DNA of 64,000 nt from contig NTMA01000038.1 in the NCBI GenBank assembly GCA_002917075.1, positions 289,526 through 353,525 on the forward strand, given 5' to 3'. The notes beneath the pieces are model-generated. The model was not told the origin of the DNA. It did no database searches and was given only the letters and a program-made list of their open reading frames with translations. The DNA is from Hawksworthiomyces lignivorus (taxonomy: Eukaryota; Ascomycota; Sordariomycetes; Ophiostomatales; Ophiostomataceae). How positions within the stretch are numbered: position 1 is the first letter of the stretch; every line of letters begins with the position of its first letter. Positions 59,826-64,000 of the stretch are shown piece after piece. Position numbers and translations under genes: made by a program.

Positions 59826-60970
59826 ATGGCACCAGTTAAGATACTCAAGTTTGGCGTAACTTCCCCTTCCGACACAACGCCATTAGACCAGCTAAAGGCA
59901 GCAGGCTATCATGCATCCCAAATTGTTGGTCTCATAGGCAAAACAGAAGGTCAGACACCCACTTTTCCCCCGCCAGCCCTTCCCAATTCTATTGATAATT
60001 CGACGGAGTGAACGGGACAACGCAATGAGACAAGAGTCGCTGAAATTGACAAGGTTAATCAGGTAATGGTTGCGTAAATGACTTCTCCCGGACGCTTAGT
60101 GCTGCCGTGTGGGACCCGCTACTGCCAGCCGATGCTGTGACCGTGTTTTCCGGAGGCACGGAAGGCGTGCTAAGCCCGCACGTCAACTTCCTCGTCGAAG
60201 AAAAGGGCGGAGCTCATACCGGTCTCCTCGCAGTGGCCGGGCGGACACGGAAGCTGGAACCGGTGGAAGTTGGCACGGCGGAGCACGCGCGGCAGGTTGC
60301 CACCACCGTGACCGGGCTCATCCGCAGCCTTGGCGTGGAGAGCAGTGCCGTCGGTTTGGTCCTCATCAAATGCCCGCTGCTCACTTCTGGCAAAATTGCA
60401 GCCATCCGCGCAGCGGGCCAGACGCCTCCGACACTAGACACGTATCACTCCATGGCACTGTCGCGCTACGCGAGTGCCGTCGGGATTGCCGCAGCTCTTG
60501 GCGAGATTGCTGAGAGCGACATCGACAACGCCGTGCAGGCAGAGACCACCTGGAGCCGATTTGCCAGCTGCAGCTCCGGTGCCGAGCTCGACGACAACCA
60601 CATCCTTGTCCTGGCGGCTGCGCCCACACCAGGTCCTCTCAATCTCGTCAGCGGCTATATGCAAGACGCTATCGACTCTGCGGCCGTCCTGTCGCTCTTG
60701 GAGAAAGTCAAGCAGGACAACGGAAAGGTCGAACAAATTTTTGTCAAAGCTGAGGCTGATCCGTCCGGGAGTGTCCGGGGGTTTAGGCATACCATGAACA
60801 CAGACAGCGACATCCAAAGCACCAGGCATGCCAGAGCCGCCGTTGGTGGTCTCCTTGCAGGATTAACTGGGGACTGCCAGGTCTATGTTAGTGGAGGCGC
60901 AGAAGGGCAAGGCCCTCCTGGCGGTGGGAGCTTATGTGTTGTCTATTCTCGAGAAGCTGCAAGTGCTTAA
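59826..60970 (+). CDS. Ring-opening amidohydrolase of the cyanuric acid hydrolase/barbiturase family
   Basis: Opens cyanuric acid, barbituric acid or a related cyclic imide ring (AtzD/TrzD/barbiturase family, three-fold Toblerone fold). Exons 59826-59949 and 60063-60970, 113-nt intron (GTCAGA, ATCAG), phase 1, give 343 aa, near the family length of about 360. The split motif IGKTEG|NGCVNDFSRT is the family N-terminal block. All three candidate Ser/Lys pairs are present: Lys39 (IGKTEG) with Ser71 (VFSGGTEGVLSPH), Lys144 (LIKCPLL) with Ser175 or Ser179 (LSRYASAVGIA), and Lys270 (IFVKAEAD) with Ser318 (YVSGGAEGQGPPGG). Which ring is the substrate cannot be told. It is convergent with the MFS gene. 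Fungal members are known, but they are rare; bacterial ancestry is plausible, though the intron shows it is now fungal. Confidence 0.9.
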
Positions 60971-61548
60971 TTCACTAAATAAGAGAAAATTACTTTCTGG
61001 TATTATCTGAAAGCACTCCTCGACTCCTCTATGCTTACATATATATAAGCAACAACCTTCAGCATGCTCAAGAAATTATTAGTCTGAACAAGCACACTGG
61101 AACAGACCTGTAAACCATCAACAAAAGAGAACTGTCGTATAAGGGTCTGAGCAATGGGCCGATGAACATTATGCTGGCGTGGTGGGAAGCCGAAGCTGCA
61201 GAGAGGCTTAGGTGGCATAGGTGCATCGGCTCAGGTAGAGAGCGGCTAGGTCTGTGAAGAAACACATTCATGTCACGAATCCATTTCTAATCTGTAATCG
61301 CATTTCTCATTTACCATAAATTTCTTTCTATAGACACATCAGGATGCCATCAGTGTAACTGCTTGTTAAAGAATGCCTTTGTAAACTTATAAAAAATAGG
61401 TCCCATGTTCCCCTTTTATTTTCCTCGCCGTCGTATATTTGGAAAAAAAATGAAAAGAAATGAAAATATAATGCTGTACGCCAATGACCTGCGGAAATAA
61501 AAGGGGAAAGAATATATAAATGCGTATAAACAAAGCAAGCGGAGTCTC
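60971..61548. other. Convergent 3' intergenic region
   Basis: About 580 bp between the amidohydrolase stop and the MFS stop. AT-rich, with an A tract near 61443-61450. No gene seen. Confidence 0.4.
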
Positions 61549-63147
61549 TTACTCAACGCTCTCTTCTTCGTCTAGCACAAATGAGTCGGGGTGGCCGACG
61601 ACGTCGCTCATGTCGTTGCCGCTGGCATCCTGTGCGTCGCTGCTGCTGGGCACAGGCTCGTACTGGTAGAGGCGAATGTTGACAAACATGGCAAAGAGGC
61701 CAAAGTCATACGCGAGGCGCAAGGCGCCCGCGACGACAAAGGCTATCCAGAAGCGGTCGCTGCCGGCCAGGAGGCCCGTTATGGAGGGGCCCGTCGTGGA
61801 CGCTAGCGTACGCAGCATGCTCGTGATGCCCATGACCGCCGTGCGCTCCTCCGGCCGCACGACTGCGGCAATCAAGGCCGACCGCGGCGCCTGATCGAGG
61901 TTGTTGAGACCGACGCGCAGCAGCAGCAGAGCGTAGGTGCCGGCGACGCTGCTGGGGAGGGGGAACAAGACCACCGCGGCCGACGAGGGGACGTGGGTGA
62001 ACACCATGGTGTTGATCAGCCCGATGTGCCGCGAGAGCGGGCCGGCAAAAACAGACGAGCAGGCCGCGAGCAGGTAGCTGACGGACAAAATATTGCCGAG
62101 GGAATCCTTGCCCATGTGAAATTTGTTGTCCATGTAGTAGGTGGTCAGCGCCATGCTGACCATGCCGTCGGCGAGCGAGTCGACCATGAGGAGGAACCAG
62201 AGCCCGTACATGGTGGAGCGCGTCTGCTTGGAGATCTGGCTGAAGCGGCTCTTCTTGGACGGCTCCTGGGGCAGAGGCGAGAGCGACTCCTCTTCGTCGT
62301 CGTCATCTTCTGCTTCTTGGCCTTCGCCCTTGCGCTTGGATGACCCGATTGATAGAGAGTCTGTCAGGGACGCATCTTCGCTATCATCGTCGTTATCATC
62401 ATGGTTTTCGAGGGTGACTCTCTCTCTCTTGTGCGGTCGCGACGACATGAGAATCTCATTGGTGTTGTCGCTCACATCGTCGGGGTGGTGGAGCTCCGCC
62501 CGGGACGAGATCAGGAGGCTCAGAATCAGGTTGACGACGCCCATGGCTGCATAGGCTAAGTAGCAAGCGTGGTAGGCTCGCAGGAGGGGCCAGCCCAAAG
62601 GACCGCTGTGAAGATAATGCACGACATGTCCGGCTATCTCGGTACCGACGGACGAGCCCAGCGCGGACGTGGTGACGTACCAGACGAGCACGTCGGCCCG
62701 GGTGCCGGGGTTGGTCACTTCCGAGAGCATGGACTCCTCGACAGCCCGAAAGGGCCCAAAGTCGCCGCCAGTGGCGCTGATGACACCGGCAACTGCGGCC
62801 ACCAGCAACAGCCAATAATTCTCGAATAATGCGAACACGGTACCAGATATGATCATCAGCACCGAACCCAAAAGAAGAGTGCGGCGCCGACCGATGTGGT
62901 CGGCAATCAGCGTCAGCAGCAGCGACAGACAAACATCACCAACGAGTGTGAGCGTCATAAAAAGTCCAATGCGCTCGTCTGAGACATTGAGCTCGGCGAA
63001 GAAGAGGGCCAAGATGAGAGCGCTAGCGCCATAGGCAACCATGCGGCAGCTTCGAGCAAAGATGATGACCCAGGCATCTGAACCTGTGGCGTAGACGGAC
63101 GCAAGTCCGGATTCGCGGAATACATTTTTGAGGAAGCGCGTGGTCAT
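61549..63147 (-). CDS. MFS transporter with acidic central loop
   Basis: Predicted 12-segment membrane transporter of the major facilitator superfamily, 532 aa, single exon. The first half has the signature LIADHIGRRRTLL and GDFGPFRAVEES. A long acidic cytosolic loop (about residues 270-320, DDNDDDSEDASLTDSL and EDDDDEEESLSPL) sits between the two six-helix halves. The second half resumes at MYGLWFLLMVDSLADGMVSM. The ATG at 63147 (MTTRFLKNVFRESG) is chosen; the open frame extends upstream to 63327 without family-like sequence. Substrate is unknown. It is convergent with the amidohydrolase. This is not the TRI12 type. Confidence 0.85.
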   Translation of the reverse strand: MTTRFLKNVFRESGLASVYATGSDAWVIIFARSCRMVAYGASALILALFFAELNVSDERIGLFMTLTLVGDVCLSLLLTLIADHIGRRRTLLLGSVLMIISGTVFALFENYWLLLVAAVAGVISATGGDFGPFRAVEESMLSEVTNPGTRADVLVWYVTTSALGSSVGTEIAGHVVHYLHSGPLGWPLLRAYHACYLAYAAMGVVNLILSLLISSRAELHHPDDVSDNTNEILMSSRPHKRERVTLENHDDNDDDSEDASLTDSLSIGSSKRKGEGQEAEDDDDEEESLSPLPQEPSKKSRFSQISKQTRSTMYGLWFLLMVDSLADGMVSMALTTYYMDNKFHMGKDSLGNILSVSYLLAACSSVFAGPLSRHIGLINTMVFTHVPSSAAVVLFPLPSSVAGTYALLLLRVGLNNLDQAPRSALIAAVVRPEERTAVMGITSMLRTLASTTGPSITGLLAGSDRFWIAFVVAGALRLAYDFGLFAMFVNIRLYQYEPVPSSSDAQDASGNDMSDVVGHPDSFVLDEEESVE

Positions 63148-63848
63148 CTCAGGATTGGTCAAAGAAAGACAGCAAGTGAGTAGGCTGAGAAGGGCTCTAG
63201 TAGGATGGAGATCAAATGTCCGGGCGGCTAGGGGAAGACGAAGAAGGAAAGGCAAGCAAGAAAAAGGAAAAAAAGAGCAACACAAAGGAAAAGAGAAAGT
63301 TAATTGACAGAGGCACGAGACAGTCACAGAGATAGATGATTAAGAATCTACAGAAACGCACGCAAGCAGCACGCAAAAAGACCTATTATGCCGAGACTAC
63401 TGGAGACACTAAAGAGGACCCTCCGCGTTTGGCTCTTGAAAGCCCATCCTCTCTCTTACACCGCGGGAGACAAAATCTTTTCTCCACTGGGGTTAAAAAT
63501 TTTAGACATCAATCATGGCCAAACAAGTGGCCGTCATAGTGCGCCATAGAGCACCATAGACATAGACTTGGGGGTGGATACGATGCGGCCGGCATCCGCT
63601 CCCGTGCTGGGCCGGTACAGGATTAGGCTGGCCGGTGTCGGCGCCGTGCAGGGTCTATGGTTGGCTCCTCCGATTCGCCCCTCTTCCTAGTTTGGGTCCG
63701 ACCTATGCCCGTTGCTCTTGATAGAGGGTGTGGACGCAGATCCTGTCCAGTCAGGCGACCCGTGTGGGTGACAGGCGCGTGCTGCCACCACGCTGCTTCT
63801 CATGTTGTGCTTTTCACCGCATTGCTCGCTTTTCAATCAGGTATTGTT

Positions 63849-63896
63849 GTGAACCATTATGTGAACCATTATGTGAACCGTTGTGTGAACCATTAT
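63849..63896. repeat. 12-bp tandem repeat, 4 copies
   Basis: Unit GTGAACCATTAT at 63849-63860, 63861-63872, a variant at 63873-63884 (GTGAACCGTTGT), and 63885-63896. In the plus frame it would encode CEPL repeats, but this short frame has no other support. Confidence 0.9.
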
Positions 63897-63971
63897 CTCT
63901 CACCAAGCTGTGAGTTTGGTTCCAAGGCTAGCGCGGCACAAATGATTTCTGTCATTGGCAAATCAGCGGGG

Positions 63972-64000
63972 AAAAAAAAAAAAAAAAAAAAAAAAAAAAA
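63972..64000. repeat. 29-nt A homopolymer at the window end
   Basis: Uninterrupted A from 63972 to the last base. It could be a genuine poly-A tract of an inserted element or a contig-end artefact. Confidence 0.7.

Larger units (their letters stand above)
63148..64000. other. Right-edge intergenic sequence with 12-bp repeats and terminal A run
   Basis: About 850 bp upstream of the MFS gene, including its promoter. No gene is supported. It contains the 12-bp repeat and poly-A listed separately. Confidence 0.45.

Noticed and set aside
51724..61549. A secondary metabolite cluster spanning the P450, aminopeptidase, LPMO, amidohydrolase and MFS genes
   Set aside because: No PKS, NRPS, terpene synthase or pathway regulator among them, and gene orientation and gaps show no cluster pattern.
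63728..63913. Short plus-strand frame with CEPL repeats
   Set aside because: The repeat comes from a 12-bp tandem DNA repeat; there is no other coding sign.

Overview
This is nuclear DNA from a filamentous ascomycete fungus. The signs are short 55-115 nt introns with GTRNGY-type donors and CTRAC/CTAAC-type branch sites, an intron-bearing tRNA, and a fungus-specific gene set: a NimA-type kinase, HET-C2/GLTP, an AA9 LPMO, MFS transporters of the TRI12 family and CYP65-type P450s. The gene content suggests Sordariomycetes, probably Hypocreales, but that placement is inference. No bacterial operons, CRISPR arrays or intact transposons were seen. Most proteins are split by introns, so I rebuilt the exon joins by hand from splice signals and reading phase.

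Left part (1-24.7 kb) is mostly housekeeping. It holds a Rab escort protein running off the left edge (minus), exosome subunit RRP43 (minus), a small unrecognised ORF (minus), a 4.4 kb gene-poor stretch, an oligopeptide transporter (plus), an ankyrin/BTB protein like S. pombe Btb3 (minus) sharing a bidirectional promoter with a NimA-family kinase (plus), an intron-containing tRNA-Cys(GCA), a phospholipase D (plus), and a HET-C2-type glycolipid transfer protein (plus).

Middle part (25.7-37.1 kb) is accessory. It holds a secreted TRI14-like protein, an AA9 LPMO, a phosphotransferase-fold (APH) protein, an OSGIN-like flavoprotein and a TRI12-family MFS transporter. TRI12 and TRI14 types are both known from trichothecene clusters, but no terpene synthase or other backbone enzyme lies in the window, so this is an observation and not a cluster call. 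A 4.3 kb gene-free stretch follows, then a MEP-type ammonium permease.

Right part (43.5-63.1 kb) holds an unrecognised 724-aa cysteine-containing protein (minus), a SET-domain protein with a predicted signal peptide, an OSH4/KES1-type oxysterol-binding protein in a GC-rich island, a CYP65/TRI11-like P450, a secreted M28 aminopeptidase convergent with a CBM33/LPMO_10-like secreted protein, and a cyanuric acid hydrolase/barbiturase-family ring-opening amidase convergent with an MFS transporter. The window ends in a 12-bp tandem repeat and a 29-nt A run that may be a contig end.

The most unusual items are the cyanurate/barbiturate-type amidohydrolase with all three Ser/Lys pairs intact, the apparently secreted SET protein, the unrecognised 724-aa protein, and the TRI12/TRI14 neighbourhood.
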